Notes: generated by a model not told the origin, from the sequence alone. Numbered from the stretch's first letter, positions 35,346-44,983 are shown. The stretch: DNA of 64,000 bases from Caldilineaceae bacterium (GCA_019637695.1 JAHBVG010000022.1:1-64000), one strand, 5' to 3'. Program-made: numbers and translations.

Positions 35346-38300
35346 ATGACGGTCGACTTAGAAATTCGGTTGCTCGGCGGGTTGCAGATTCTCCATGCGC
35401 AGACGCCTTTGACCGATTTCATGTCCAACAAGGTGCGTGCGCTGCTGGCCTATCTAGCCGTCACCAGACGTCCGCACCAGCGCGACGCCCTGGCCGCGCT
35501 CTTTTGGGGTGAAATGTCCGACGCCGACGCCAAGAACAATTTGCGCCAGGCGCTCTCCAATCTGCGCAAGCATATCGATCCCTTTCTGCTTGTCACCCGA
35601 GATAGCGTGGAGGTGAACCCTGTCGCGCCGCTGCGCGTCGACTGTGTGGATTTCCTCGCCGCGCTGCAATCTGCCGCCACCGACGTCGATGCCGTTGCCC
35701 ACTTGCAGCGGGCGGCGGCGCTCTACCAGGGCGATTTTCTGGCCGGCTTCAGCGTGCGCGACGCCCCCGACTTCGAGGAATGGGTCCTCTTGCAACGAAC
35801 CCATTTGCGCGAACTGGCATTGCAGGCGCTCCACACCCTGACCAACCACCACCTCCACCGCGGCGACTATGCCGCTGCCATCGAAAGCGCCGGTCAGTTG
35901 CTCACGCTGGACAACTGGCGCGAGGAAGCGCATCAACAGTTGATGCTGGCCCTGGCCCGCAGCGGACAGCGCGCCGCTGCGATTCAACAGTACGAAGCCT
36001 GCCGCCGTCTGCTCAAAACTGAACTCGACGTGGAGCCGTCCGCCGAGTTGCGCGCGCTGGCAACCCGCATCCGCGACGCCCTGCGCGAGGACCGTCCTGC
36101 GCTGCCCACGCCCGTCACGCCGCTGGTCGGGCGCAGCCATGAGCTGGCGCGGGTGCTGCGCCGGTTGGCCGATCCTGGCTGTCGACTCGTCACCTTGACT
36201 GGCCCCGGCGGCATGGGCAAGACGCGGCTGGCGCTGGAGATCGCGGCTGCGATCCAGCCGCGCTTTCTCAACGGCGTCTGCTTTACATCCCTCACCGCCG
36301 TGGACGCCGCCCAGGCTGACGGCGCGCTGCTGGCCCTTGTCGATGCCCTACGTCTACCTCTCAGCGGTGGGCGCGCCCTGTTACCGCAGGTGATCGATCA
36401 CTTGCACCCGCGTGAAATGCTCGTGGTCCTTGACGCCGCCGAACATCTCGTCGATCAACTGGGCTGGATCGACGACGCGCTGCGGCAAGCGCCGGATCTC
36501 AAATTCCTTGTCACCTCGCAAGAGCGGCTCAATCTGGACGGGGAGTGGGTGGTGGGCGTGGAGAGCCTGCCGCTCTCCACTGCGCCGGATGGAGATTGGC
36601 CTGACGGCGGGGCCGAACATCTCTTTGTTGCCGAAGCGCAGCGCGCCCACGCCGATTTCAACATGGCCGATGACAATCGCCGCCACATCAGCCGCATCTG
36701 TCGTCTGGTGGACGGGTTGCCGCTGGGCATCGTCCTGGCGGCGGCGTGGACGCATGTGCTTTCCTGCGCCGAGATCGCCGCCGAAATCGCAGCCAATCTC
36801 GACTTCCTCAGCAGCTCACGGCGCGACATGCCGCCGCGCCAGCGCAGCCTGCGCGCCGTCTTTGATTACGCCTGGCGTCTGCTCCCGGCAGCGGAACAAA
36901 GCGCTTTTGCTGCGCTTTCGGTTTTCCCATCCTCGTTTAGCCGAGAGGCAGCGCAAGAGATCGTCGCTGTGAAGACACCCTTGCTGGCGGCGTTGGTGGC
37001 GCGGTCCTTGCTGCGCCGCCAGGAAGAAGGCCGCTTCGAGTTGCATCAGCTCCTGCGTCAATACGCCGCCCAGCAGTTAGAAGCAGATCGTCACGCCGAA
37101 CTGGCGGATCGCCACGCCGCCTACTTCGCCCGTTGGTTGCATCGCCAGGAAGCGCACATCTACACACCCCAATGTACGGCCATCTTTGTAGAGATGGCGC
37201 GCGATCACGACAATCTGCGCACCTATTGGCAGTGGTCGTTGAGCCGTGGACAGTGGGATCTGCTGGCGCAAGGGTTGATCACCTTCCGTCTCTTCTACTC
37301 GGACCAAGGGCGCTACACCGAGGGGATCAGTTGGATGGAGCAGACCGCCGCTGTTCTTGCGCCGGTGGCCGAACCTGCCGCCGAGGATGATCCTGTACGG
37401 CGGTTGTGGGGACGGGTGCTGGCGCGCTGGGGCGCGTTCTGCCTGTGGGGTGGGGAGACGGCGCAGGCGGGCGATCTGCTGGCGCGAGCGCGGGCGATTG
37501 CGCAGGCTGTGGACGATCACGCCGAATTGGGGTTTACGCTGCTCAATCTGGGCAACTTCCACGTGCTGGCGGGGGAATTGGCAGAGGCAGACGCTATCTT
37601 TAACGAAGCGCTGCGCAATTATCGGGCGGCGGATAAATCATGGGGCGTGGCTGACGCCCTCAGCGCGCTGGGTGCGCTCGCCAACACCACCGGCGATCTG
37701 GCGCGCGCGCGGGGCTATCTTGAGGAAAGCGTGGCCCTGGGCCGTCGTATCGGCGATGAACGGGGACTGCGTTCCTCGTTGACCAACCTGGGTAACGTCT
37801 TCTACTTGAGCGGCGATCCAGTGCAGGCGCGGGCGCACTATCTGGACGCGCTGCCGCTCTGTCAACGCGCTGGCGACCGTAGCGCCGAGGCGATCCTCTT
37901 CTGCAACCTGGGCAGTCTGGCCTATGAACAGGGTGATCTGTCCGAAGCCGAATCGATGTTTCAGCAAGGAATTGCGATCTTCGATCAATTGCGCACCATA
38001 CATCATATGCTTCATGCCATGACATCGCTGGTCGAAGTTCACATTGCGCAAGGACGGTATGAGTTGGCATCCTCAGAACTCATCTGGGCGTCACAGACGG
38101 CAATGAGCGAGCAGATTCATTACATCAAACCGATGATTTTATACGAAGCTGGGCTGCTCTATCGAGCCTGCCATCGGTACGAGAATGCCTTCAAATTCTT
38201 CCATTGGGTGCTGGCGCACCCGACAGGATTGGCCGAACATAAAGAGAAGATCGAGCAGTGGTTACCCGCCCTCGAAGTAGAAGCAGACGCTGCGGCTATC

Positions 38301-38384
38301 GCTCAATTACATACGGAAATACAGGCCTTGTCGGTCGAGGAGATGTTGGCCAGGTTAGAGGCCGATCTTCGCGATTTTCGTTAA
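35346..38384 (+). CDS. AfsR/SARP-type transcriptional regulator with NB-ARC and TPR domains
   Basis: 1012 residues from ATG 35346. Residues 1-95: SARP winged helix (VDLEIRLLGGLQILHAQTPL). Residues 100-245: bacterial transcriptional activation domain. From about 265: NB-ARC/STAND ATPase, with P-loop LTGPGGMGKTRLALEIA near 285 and LVVLDAAEHLVDQLGW as Walker B region. From about 620 to the end: TPR repeats (ALSALGALANTTGDLARARGYLEESVALGRR and similar). STAND regulators turn on target genes when a ligand relieves autoinhibition. Its divergent neighbours, the 80-aa protein and the C11 protease, are plausible targets. Start supported by a GGGGGG tract and by loss of the domain fit upstream. Confidence 0.9.
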   Translation: MTVDLEIRLLGGLQILHAQTPLTDFMSNKVRALLAYLAVTRRPHQRDALAALFWGEMSDADAKNNLRQALSNLRKHIDPFLLVTRDSVEVNPVAPLRVDCVDFLAALQSAATDVDAVAHLQRAAALYQGDFLAGFSVRDAPDFEEWVLLQRTHLRELALQALHTLTNHHLHRGDYAAAIESAGQLLTLDNWREEAHQQLMLALARSGQRAAAIQQYEACRRLLKTELDVEPSAELRALATRIRDALREDRPALPTPVTPLVGRSHELARVLRRLADPGCRLVTLTGPGGMGKTRLALEIAAAIQPRFLNGVCFTSLTAVDAAQADGALLALVDALRLPLSGGRALLPQVIDHLHPREMLVVLDAAEHLVDQLGWIDDALRQAPDLKFLVTSQERLNLDGEWVVGVESLPLSTAPDGDWPDGGAEHLFVAEAQRAHADFNMADDNRRHISRICRLVDGLPLGIVLAAAWTHVLSCAEIAAEIAANLDFLSSSRRDMPPRQRSLRAVFDYAWRLLPAAEQSAFAALSVFPSSFSREAAQEIVAVKTPLLAALVARSLLRRQEEGRFELHQLLRQYAAQQLEADRHAELADRHAAYFARWLHRQEAHIYTPQCTAIFVEMARDHDNLRTYWQWSLSRGQWDLLAQGLITFRLFYSDQGRYTEGISWMEQTAAVLAPVAEPAAEDDPVRRLWGRVLARWGAFCLWGGETAQAGDLLARARAIAQAVDDHAELGFTLLNLGNFHVLAGELAEADAIFNEALRNYRAADKSWGVADALSALGALANTTGDLARARGYLEESVALGRRIGDERGLRSSLTNLGNVFYLSGDPVQARAHYLDALPLCQRAGDRSAEAILFCNLGSLAYEQGDLSEAESMFQQGIAIFDQLRTIHHMLHAMTSLVEVHIAQGRYELASSELIWASQTAMSEQIHYIKPMILYEAGLLYRACHRYENAFKFFHWVLAHPTGLAEHKEKIEQWLPALEVEADAAAIAQLHTEIQALSVEEMLARLEADLRDFR

Positions 38385-38433
38385 CTCTATCCCTCACCCA
38401 TCGTTTATTCGTATAGTAATTGTATGCACCGAA

Positions 38434-38832
38434 CTACACATAGATGACCACTTCATCCCCTTCCTGCGCCACCCGGTAGGCTTTGACACGCAGACGGGGA
38501 TCGTACAGCGCACGACCGGTCTTGATGTCGAATTCCCACTGGTGCCAGGGACATTTGAGGATCTCCCCTTCGCGTTCGTGTGTTAGATCTCCTATACTCT
38601 GGGCTGTCACCAGCGGGCGTACCCGACCGTGGCAAAGCGGTCCCCCGCGGTGAGGACAGTAGTTGAGCAGGGCGTAGAATGTACCCTCCAGATTAAAGAT
38701 ACCAATCTCGCGTCCGTCGACCTGTACAACGCGCCGTTCGCCTGGATTGATCTCCGCCGCCAGCGCGACCATCCGTCGTGAGGATGCTGTCGATGGGTCC
38801 GCCGGGTTGGCAGAACTGAGCAAGTTTTCCAT
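38434..38832 (-). CDS. Rieske [2Fe-2S] ferredoxin-like protein
   Basis: 132 residues. Cluster motifs are CPHRGGPLCHG (Cys and His) and CPWHQWEFDIKTG (Cys and His), spaced by a 45-residue insert, within the range of dioxygenase-type Rieske ferredoxins. Start set at ATG 38832, with AGGAG 9 nt upstream; ATG 38850, which overlaps the previous stop as ATGA, is possible. It probably carries electrons to an oxygenase, or serves with the amidohydrolase coded just upstream in degrading an aromatic or heterocyclic compound. No oxygenase large subunit lies in the window. Confidence 0.9.
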   Translation of the reverse strand: MENLLSSANPADPSTASSRRMVALAAEINPGERRVVQVDGREIGIFNLEGTFYALLNYCPHRGGPLCHGRVRPLVTAQSIGDLTHEREGEILKCPWHQWEFDIKTGRALYDPRLRVKAYRVAQEGDEVVIYV

Positions 38833-38846
38833 CGAAGGTTTCTCCT

Positions 38847-39977
38847 TCATAGTCTGGCGCCGTAGAGTTGACATGCATTGTCCACCATAACCCGCTGGCG
38901 CAAGCCTGTGTCGAAGCCCTGCAAGAAGGTACTCGGCTCATCCCAATCCCAATGCGGGTAATCGCTGGCGAAGACCAGCACTTCGTCGGCGTGCAGCCAC
39001 TCCAGGAATTTAGCCAGATCGGCTTTGGTCGGCGTGTCGGGGAGAGGCTGAGAGCCGAAGCGGATGTTGCTACGCACATACTCGCTGGGCAGCCTCTTCA
39101 CCCAGGGTGTGTAATCGCGCAGCCCTTTCCAATCTCCGTCCATGTGCCAGAGCAGCCCCGGCACCCAGAAGACATCGTGTTCGATGAAGAGGAAACGGAA
39201 GTCAGGATATTTCTCGAAGACCCCCTCACAGATCAGGCTGACGACATGGGCCATGGCGATCTGTGGCCGCGCCATCCGCATTTCTAAATAATAGGACGGG
39301 TAGCCTGCGGCCGTCGGCGGCGCGGCGATCCCGGCGCCTTCACCGCCAAAGTGAACGCAGACGGGCAGTCCATGGCGTTCGCAGGCTTCATAAATGGGAT
39401 GGTAGAAACGATTGCCAAAGGGCAAGCGCGCCCCGGCCGGTATCAACACCTGAACGAACTTCTTGTGGGGCGCCAGTCGTTCGATCTCGGCAACCGCCTG
39501 CTGTGGATCCGTCGGCGCAATGTGGATCGACGCGCGGAAGCGCTCATCTTTGGACACCCAGTGTTCCAGCGTCCAATCGTTGAAGGCGCGGCAGTAAGCT
39601 GTGGCGTAGTCCGCATCGGGATGCACCGCTGCCGCGTACGGCCCACCGGTGAGGACGGCCATGTCGATATTGTAGACATCCAGATGTTTCTGAATGCAGA
39701 CCTCCGGTACAGTGGCCGGGTTGATCTCCTGATCCACCCACAGATCGTGGCGGGCGCCATTGCCGGGCACGTTGGTGTAGCCCAGCCCCGGCATCATCGA
39801 GCCGAAATCCTTGATGTACTCGACGTAGTGGCGAGGGAGATACGGGAAGAGTGTGGACGGTGCATCAAACTGGTGGTGGACATCGCAATCGACAATGCGG
39901 AGCTGGGCGGCGGCTGTGTCTGCATCAGCGACAGCGGGCTGTGCAGCCACACCTGCTGCCATGTGAGTTTCGATCAT
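38847..39977 (-). CDS. Amidohydrolase family (ACMSD-like) metal-dependent hydrolase/decarboxylase
   Basis: 376 residues, TIM-barrel fold of the amidohydrolase_2 family. N-terminal metal site motif IVDCDVHHQFD (an Asp-x-His variant of HxH), PVCVHFGGEG with a metal His near the middle, and C-terminal FASDYPHWDWDEP with the conserved Asp and His. Members include 2-amino-3-carboxymuconate semialdehyde decarboxylase and resorcylate decarboxylases. AGGAG 6 nt before ATG 39977. Forms a two-gene unit with the Rieske protein. Divergent from padR, so the PadR operator region may also control it. Confidence 0.85.
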   Translation of the reverse strand: MIETHMAAGVAAQPAVADADTAAAQLRIVDCDVHHQFDAPSTLFPYLPRHYVEYIKDFGSMMPGLGYTNVPGNGARHDLWVDQEINPATVPEVCIQKHLDVYNIDMAVLTGGPYAAAVHPDADYATAYCRAFNDWTLEHWVSKDERFRASIHIAPTDPQQAVAEIERLAPHKKFVQVLIPAGARLPFGNRFYHPIYEACERHGLPVCVHFGGEGAGIAAPPTAAGYPSYYLEMRMARPQIAMAHVVSLICEGVFEKYPDFRFLFIEHDVFWVPGLLWHMDGDWKGLRDYTPWVKRLPSEYVRSNIRFGSQPLPDTPTKADLAKFLEWLHADEVLVFASDYPHWDWDEPSTFLQGFDTGLRQRVMVDNACQLYGARL

Positions 39978-40174
39978 GAGATTCTCCTGGGTGGGTTGAG
40001 GGTAAGCGGTACGTCTTCACAAAACTGAACGATGATCTGCGGTGCAATGGGTTTGGGATAGGGTGGATTGTACCATCGATCTGTACATCCGCGCCATCGC
40101 CCAGAGTAGACCAAAGGATGTCAACGCTCCCAAAACAGAAGATGTCTATTCGGCCACTAGAAGTTGCGGTTTGA

Positions 40175-40206
40175 AATAACATATGTTATTAATAACACAT
40201 GTTGCT
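40175..40206. promoter_or_regulatory. Tandem palindromic operator for the PadR regulator
   Basis: A perfect 16-bp palindrome AATAACATATGTTATT (40175-40190) is directly followed by an imperfect copy AATAACACATGTTGCT (40191-40206). Exactly 16 bp between centres. PadR proteins bind ATGT/ACAT-type inverted repeats, which both sites contain. It lies 28 bp before padR, suiting autorepression. Confidence 0.75.
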
Positions 40207-40233
40207 CTGAGTGAAAAATAGAAAGGAAAACCT

Positions 40234-40794
40234 ATGTCACTGAAACATGCAATGTTAGGATTCCTAAGTTGGCAACCACATAGTGGATATGATCTGAAGA
40301 AGCAGATCGGTGCGTCGTACACCCACCACTGGTCCGGCAACAACAATCAGATCTACCGCACGCTTGTGGAACTGCACAATGAAGGACTCGTCACCCGCGA
40401 GATCGAACACCAGGATGACAGCCCGTCGCGCAAGATCTACACGATCACCGACGCCGGGCGCGCCGAACTCAAGGCATGGGCGATGTCACAGCCCGACCTG
40501 CCCGAGTGGAAGATCCCCTTTCTGGTACAGCTGGCGTGGACGCACGATCTCAACGCCGAGGAAATGGATGCGCTGTTGGCTGCCTATGCAGAGCAGTTGC
40601 GCATGGAGGTACTCATGCTGCGCGAGCAGGTCCACCGCGGCACATCGGCGCCGGATCGTTCAGCGCGCGAATCCTTCATCTGGCATCAGATGGCAACGCA
40701 CTGGCTTGCGCTTTATGAAAACGAACTGGTCTGGATCCGATCATTACAAGGGGAGCTACATACCCAAACCAAAAGCGAAGAGGACGAGACATGA
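40234..40794 (+). CDS. PadR-family transcriptional regulator
   Basis: 186 residues. N-terminal winged helix (about 1-85): SLKHAMLGFLSWQPHSGYDLKKQI, QIYRTLVELHNEGLVTREIE, and RKIYTITDAGRAELKAW, then a C-terminal helical dimerisation domain (Vir_act_alpha_C type). PadR repressors usually bind a small ligand, often a phenolic acid or a toxic compound. AGAAAGGAAA lies 5-14 nt before the ATG. The next gene begins within its stop (ATGA). It is likely autoregulated through the tandem palindrome upstream. Confidence 0.93.
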   Translation: MSLKHAMLGFLSWQPHSGYDLKKQIGASYTHHWSGNNNQIYRTLVELHNEGLVTREIEHQDDSPSRKIYTITDAGRAELKAWAMSQPDLPEWKIPFLVQLAWTHDLNAEEMDALLAAYAEQLRMEVLMLREQVHRGTSAPDRSARESFIWHQMATHWLALYENELVWIRSLQGELHTQTKSEEDET

Positions 40795-41636
40795 CCACCA
40801 AAGCCATTTACAAATCACCGGCAGGCGAAGAGGCCATTATGGCGCTATACGATACGGCGCTGGCGCATTGGCCCGTTGCCTATGAAACGCGCACCGTTCC
40901 CACGCGCCATGGGGAAACCTTTGTCATCATCAGCGGCGACCCGTCTGCGCCGCCACTTTTCTTGCTGCACGGCGCCGGCATCAATTCGGCTATGTGGGCG
41001 GCAGACGTATCCGCCTACAGCGCACGCCATCGCATCTACGCTGTAGATCTGCCTGGCGAACCCGGCAGGAGCGCGCCGAACCGTCCTGACTGGCAGGGAA
41101 TGGCCTTCGCTGAGTGGCTCGAAGATATCTTCTCGGCATTGGCTGTGGAAAAAGCGACCCTGATCGGGCTATCGCAAGGGGCATGGACGGCGCTGCGTTT
41201 TGCTACGGTCCACCCGCATAGAGTAGACAGGCTGGCTCTGCTCGCGCCAGGCGGTGTTGTTCCCGATAAGTTGTCGTTTGTGCTGCGTCTGATCCCACTG
41301 ATGATGCTGGGCAATTGGGGCATTCGTCGCGCCGTCCGCATCCTGTACGCCAGGCAGCCGATCCCCGACGGCGTCGAGGAAATCACACTGACGATGATGA
41401 AGAACTTCAACGCGCGCACGGGCACGCTCCCTCTCTTCAGCGATGATGAACTGCGCCGGTTGACCATGCCCGTCCTGCTCGTCGGCGGCGACGAAGATGC
41501 GCTGCGCGACAATCATCGCATCGCGGCCCGGCTGTCTGATTTACTGCCCGATCTCACCGTAGAAATGATCTCCGGCGGGGGACATGCATTGCTGAATACG
41601 GTGGAGGTGGTATTGGGGTGGGAGCGGGGGGATTAG
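40791..41636 (+). CDS. Alpha/beta hydrolase
   Basis: 281 residues. Oxyanion-hole region FLLHGAGINSAMW, nucleophile elbow GLSQGAW (Ser in GxSxG), acid region LLVGGDEDALRD and catalytic His in SGGGHALLNTVE complete the triad. Start overlaps padR by ATGA, so it is cotranslated with its probable regulator. It may hydrolyse an ester, lactone or C-C bonded intermediate, perhaps of the same pathway as the divergent amidohydrolase; this is inference. The TAG stop is the first triplet of a heptad array. Confidence 0.9.
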   Translation: MTTKAIYKSPAGEEAIMALYDTALAHWPVAYETRTVPTRHGETFVIISGDPSAPPLFLLHGAGINSAMWAADVSAYSARHRIYAVDLPGEPGRSAPNRPDWQGMAFAEWLEDIFSALAVEKATLIGLSQGAWTALRFATVHPHRVDRLALLAPGGVVPDKLSFVLRLIPLMMLGNWGIRRAVRILYARQPIPDGVEEITLTMMKNFNARTGTLPLFSDDELRRLTMPVLLVGGDEDALRDNHRIAARLSDLLPDLTVEMISGGGHALLNTVEVVLGWERGD

Positions 41637-41717
41637 AGATTGGCGATTGAGCGATTGGGGATTTCAGATCGTGTATAGAATCCGAAATCGCTCAATCGCT
41701 CAATCGCCCAATCCCGC
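41634..41717. repeat. Inverted heptad arrays behind the hydrolase
   Basis: TAGAGATTGGCGATTGAGCG from the hydrolase stop, then after a short spacer the reverse arm GAAATCGCTCAATCGCTCAA followed by CGCCCAATCCC. The arms pair over about 25-30 nt. The aldo/keto reductase gene converges from the right. Confidence 0.85.
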
Positions 41718-41734
41718 TGTCTTTAATCAGAATC

Positions 41735-42604
41735 TCATGCGAACAACGACGACATCTTCTCCTCTTTCAACATCTTCTTCATCTCCTCTTCGCTGGGACC
41801 TTTGCCGCTGAAACGGCTGGCGGCGTCGAGAACTTTGGGCAGCATGTGGATGTCGCCCACGGTGTTGAGGAAGTACTGCTCCTCGTGGTTCATGATCCAA
41901 TGCACGGCGCGGTCGATGTCGGCCTGGGCTTCCAACGGCTGATACCAGGTGGCGCTGGTGCGTTCCCCGCTGCCCCACGGCCCCGCGGTGATCGACTTGA
42001 TGGTCTGGATGGCGATGCCGCGCTTGCGCGCCAGTACTACCAGCCTGTCGAACTCCTCGGCGTATTTGCTGTTCTGCTTCATCACATAATTCCACGGCAG
42101 CAGGATCGAATCGAAATCGAACTGCTGCAAACTGCGATAATGGAAGGATGGGATGTTCAGCCCATGCCCGGTGACGCCGATGAAGCGCACCAATCCCTTC
42201 TCGCGGGCTTCGATGGCGGCTTCCAGCGCGCCGTTTTCGCCGAAGGCAATGTCCCAATCGTCGGGATGGCCCAGGTTGTGCAGTTGGATCAGATCGACGT
42301 TGTCCACGCGCATCCGCTCCAGCGAGCGGTGGATCTCGGCGCGCGCCTTCTCGTAGGTGCGTTCCCCGGTCTTCGTCGCCAGGAAGAACTGATCCCGGTA
42401 CTTCTCCATCCACGGGCCGAGCCGATCCTCAGATTCGCCGTAGCTGGCCGCGGTGTCGATGTGGTTGACGCCGTACTCCATCAACAATTCCATTGTACGG
42501 TCGGCTTCGGCCTGGGTCACCCGGCTAAAGGCCGCCGCGCCAAAGAGGGTAAAGGTACTCATGTGGCCGGTGCGGCCAAACTGTCGTTTTTCGATAGCAG
42601 GCAT
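41735..42604 (-). CDS. Aldo/keto reductase (first of two)
   Basis: 289 residues, NADPH-dependent (beta/alpha)8 oxidoreductase. Tetrad: Asp in [14 protein letters not shown] with Tyr, Lys in [10 protein letters not shown] and His in [32 protein letters not shown] is the usual first-strand context. GGAAG lies 6 nt before ATG 42604. Ends in SSLFA. Unlike the larger paralog at 45850 it lacks the long C-terminal loop, so it belongs to another subfamily. Lies downstream of larC on the same strand, separated by a repeat array. Confidence 0.92.
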   Translation of the reverse strand: MPAIEKRQFGRTGHMSTFTLFGAAAFSRVTQAEADRTMELLMEYGVNHIDTAASYGESEDRLGPWMEKYRDQFFLATKTGERTYEKARAEIHRSLERMRVDNVDLIQLHNLGHPDDWDIAFGENGALEAAIEAREKGLVRFIGVTGHGLNIPSFHYRSLQQFDFDSILLPWNYVMKQNSKYAEEFDRLVVLARKRGIAIQTIKSITAGPWGSGERTSATWYQPLEAQADIDRAVHWIMNHEEQYFLNTVGDIHMLPKVLDAASRFSGKGPSEEEMKKMLKEEKMSSLFA

Positions 42605-42628
42605 GTGTGCTTCCTTTCAAGTGAAATG

Positions 42629-42687
42629 TGATTGGTGATTGGTGATTGGGGACTGGGGACTGGGGATCAGGAACTAGGGATTGGGCA
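42629..42687. repeat. GGGGATT array overlapping the larC end
   Basis: Plus-strand GTGATTGGTGATTGGTGATT then GGGGACTGGGGACTGGGGATC and TAGGGATTGGG. It codes the last residues (PNP) and the stop of LarC in the antisense direction. Here the array has the opposite polarity to most others. Confidence 0.85.
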
Positions 42688-43948
42688 GCACCCTCTCTCC
42701 CTCACTTCTTCCCTCCCTCACTTCTTCCCCTGCTTGCACAAACTCTCGATTCCCCGCTGCGTGGACGGCGTCGTAGACGAGACGGATGGGAACGTCGGCG
42801 GCGTCGGCCAGGCGGCGGCAATCTTCATATTCCGGGGACGCACCCACTACTTCGGCCCCCACCCATTTGAGCTTGACCCGCGCCTCGCCGTAGACGGTCC
42901 GCACGGTGCGGATGGCGCGGCGGGCGACGTGTCGGCGCAGGGTCTGGACGCGTACACCCAGCGTCGTCGTCTCGCGCAGCAGCAGCGTGGCGAGTGCATC
43001 CTCAAGATCCGTCGGCGCGAGAACGCTGAGCAGGATCGCCGGTCGGTTTTTCTTCATGCCGATGGGCGTTGTCCACACGTCGAGCGCGCCGGCGGCAAAG
43101 AGCCGGTCACTCACTGCGCCGTATAGCTCAGGGGCCATGTTGTCGATGTTCGTCTCCAGCGCTACCACCTCCACGGCTTCCACCGGCTGGTCCGCGCCAA
43201 TTGTGAGAGGCGTACGGGCGGCGTCCAGCGGTTCGCCCAGCCAGAGACGGGCGACATTGGGCCATTCAAATTGCTTTTGGCCCGCGCCCAGCCCGATCCG
43301 TTCCAAACGCATGGTCGGCTGGCTGAAGAGCGCCAATTCGGCCAGCAGCGCCGCGCCTGTGGGCGTCACCAACTCGCCGGGACCGGGGGCCGGGCGGGTG
43401 GGCGCGTTGGCAGCGGCGAGCAGTTCCAGCGTGGCCGGCGCGGGCAGGGGAATCTTGCCGTGCATGGTGTTGGCCCATCCATGCCCCAACGGCAGTGGGG
43501 ACGCGTGGAGTTGTCCAATTTTCAATTCGTATAGTCCAGCACAGACGCCGACAATGTCCACAATGGCGTCGAGCGCACCCACCTCATGGAAGTGGACTTC
43601 ATCCACACTGCTGCCGTGGACCTTCGCCTCGGCCTCGGCCAGCCGGGTGAAGACGGCGATGGCCCGCTTTTTAACCAGGGTGGGCAGATTCCCAGCTTCG
43701 ATGATGGCGCGCACGTCGCTGAGATGACGGTGGGCGTCGCCCTCGGCCACGTTTACGTGCAGCAATGTCGCCCGCAGCGGTCCGCACATGACCTCCTCTG
43801 CGCGCACGTCCCAGCTCTCCGCGGGCATATACAGTGACTCCACCACGGCGCGCAGCCGTTCCACAGGCCAGCCGGCATCGACCAGACAGCCAAGGAAGAT
43901 ATCGCCGGAAATGCCGGATGGGGTGTCGAGATAGGCAAGAGTTGGCAT
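42674..43948 (-). CDS. larC: Nickel-pincer cofactor biosynthesis protein LarC
   Basis: 424 residues, matching single-chain LarC, the CTP-dependent enzyme that inserts nickel into the pyridinium dithio-acid pincer. N-terminus YLDTPSGISGDIFLGCLVDAG and the His-rich DEVHFHEVGALDAIVDIVG near residues 115-135 are diagnostic. In some lactobacilli larC is split by a frameshift; here it is one frame. The weak ribosome site lies right behind a repeat array. The last three residues and stop come from heptad repeat DNA. Third gene of larB-larE-larC. Confidence 0.93.
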   Translation of the reverse strand: MPTLAYLDTPSGISGDIFLGCLVDAGWPVERLRAVVESLYMPAESWDVRAEEVMCGPLRATLLHVNVAEGDAHRHLSDVRAIIEAGNLPTLVKKRAIAVFTRLAEAEAKVHGSSVDEVHFHEVGALDAIVDIVGVCAGLYELKIGQLHASPLPLGHGWANTMHGKIPLPAPATLELLAAANAPTRPAPGPGELVTPTGAALLAELALFSQPTMRLERIGLGAGQKQFEWPNVARLWLGEPLDAARTPLTIGADQPVEAVEVVALETNIDNMAPELYGAVSDRLFAAGALDVWTTPIGMKKNRPAILLSVLAPTDLEDALATLLLRETTTLGVRVQTLRRHVARRAIRTVRTVYGEARVKLKWVGAEVVGASPEYEDCRRLADAADVPIRLVYDAVHAAGNREFVQAGEEVREGRSEGERVLPNP

Positions 43949-43960
43949 CTAGATCTTTCA

Positions 43961-44033
43961 GGTTTGCAGGTTTGCAGGTTGCAGGTTTGCAAGTTTGCAG
44001 GTGACTTCTTTACGAATTACGCATTACGCTTTA
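43961..44033 (-). repeat. TTTGCAG and TAATGCG heptads between larE and larC
   Basis: From the larE stop on the minus strand: TAAAGCGTAATGCGTAATTC, then CACCTGCAAACTTGCAAACC and further CTGCAAA units. The stop TAA is the first triplet. Confidence 0.85.
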
Positions 44034-44882
44034 CCCCACCAATTCCGCCACAGAGATGAGCGCCCCATTCGCCGTCCCGTTCAGCGATCCGCTGCGGAAA
44101 CCGGCGAGATCGAGGGTGACAAAGCGATAGCCGCTGGCTTTGACGCCGTCTACAATTTGGGTGTGATGGGCGATGGCCCGTGGGAACTCCTCGGCGGGCA
44201 GTTCGATGCGGGCGATCTCGCCGTGGTGGCGCACGCGGAACTGGCGGAAGCCGAGATCCACCAGCGTATCCTCGGCGGCTTCGATCTGGCGCAAGAGTTC
44301 GGGCGTGATCGGCGTTCCGTGGGGGACGCGCGACGAGAGGCAGGCCATGGCCGGTTTGTCCCACACGGGCAGGCCCAGGTGACGCGAGATGGCGCGCACG
44401 TCGGCCTTGGTGATATTGGCCTCCACCAGCGGGGATCGCACGCCGCGCTCGCGCGCCGCCATGATCCCTGGTCGCACGTCGCCCAGATCGCTGATGTTGG
44501 TTCCGTCCGCCACCATGCCCCAATCCTCAGCCACGAGGATTGACTTCAGCCGGTTGTGCAGTTCCGATTTGCAGAAATAGCAGCGATTGTTGGGGTTGGC
44601 GGCATAGTTGGCGTCGAGATATTCCTCGGTGTTGACAAGGCGGTAGGGCACGCCCAGCATCTCGGCCAATTTCACGGCGTCGCGCATCTCGCGCGTCGGG
44701 TACGAGGGTGAGACGCCAATACAGGCCAGCGCGTTCTCGCCCAACTGCTCATAGGCCACCGCCATCACCAGCGCGCTGTCCACCCCGCCGGAGTAGGCCA
44801 CCAACACCGATCCAAATCCGCGCAGAATGGCACGCAGATCTTCCAATTTATCGAGGACTTCTTGAGAGATAGGTTCTGTCAT
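44031..44882 (-). CDS. larE: ATP-dependent sacrificial sulfur transferase LarE
   Basis: 283 residues from ATG 44882 (CAGGA 9 nt upstream). PP-loop ATPase: AYSGGVDSALVM (about 29-40). NNRCYFCKSEL (about 98-108) and MACLSSRVPHGTP (Cys181) are LarE features; Cys181 matches the position of the cysteine that gives up its sulfur in Lactiplantibacillus LarE (Cys176). Adds sulfur to the carboxylated nicotinic acid dinucleotide made by LarB. Operon position between larB and larC fits. Confidence 0.94.
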   Translation of the reverse strand: MTEPISQEVLDKLEDLRAILRGFGSVLVAYSGGVDSALVMAVAYEQLGENALACIGVSPSYPTREMRDAVKLAEMLGVPYRLVNTEEYLDANYAANPNNRCYFCKSELHNRLKSILVAEDWGMVADGTNISDLGDVRPGIMAARERGVRSPLVEANITKADVRAISRHLGLPVWDKPAMACLSSRVPHGTPITPELLRQIEAAEDTLVDLGFRQFRVRHHGEIARIELPAEEFPRAIAHHTQIVDGVKASGYRFVTLDLAGFRSGSLNGTANGALISVAELVG

Positions 44883-44896
44883 GAATCTTTCCTGAG

Positions 44897-44983
44897 TTGG
44901 TGATTGGGGATAGGTGACTGGTGACTGGGACAGAGATTCCCTCCGTTCCCAATCACTAATCACCAGTTACCTATCCCCAATCA
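44897..44983. repeat. Inverted GGGGATT arrays between larB and larE
   Basis: Left arm TTGGTGATTGGGGATAGGTG and right arm (minus strand) TGATTGGGGATAGGTAACTG are near-perfect reverse complements; the whole can fold into one hairpin of about 38 bp. The right arm starts with the larB stop. Confidence 0.9.
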
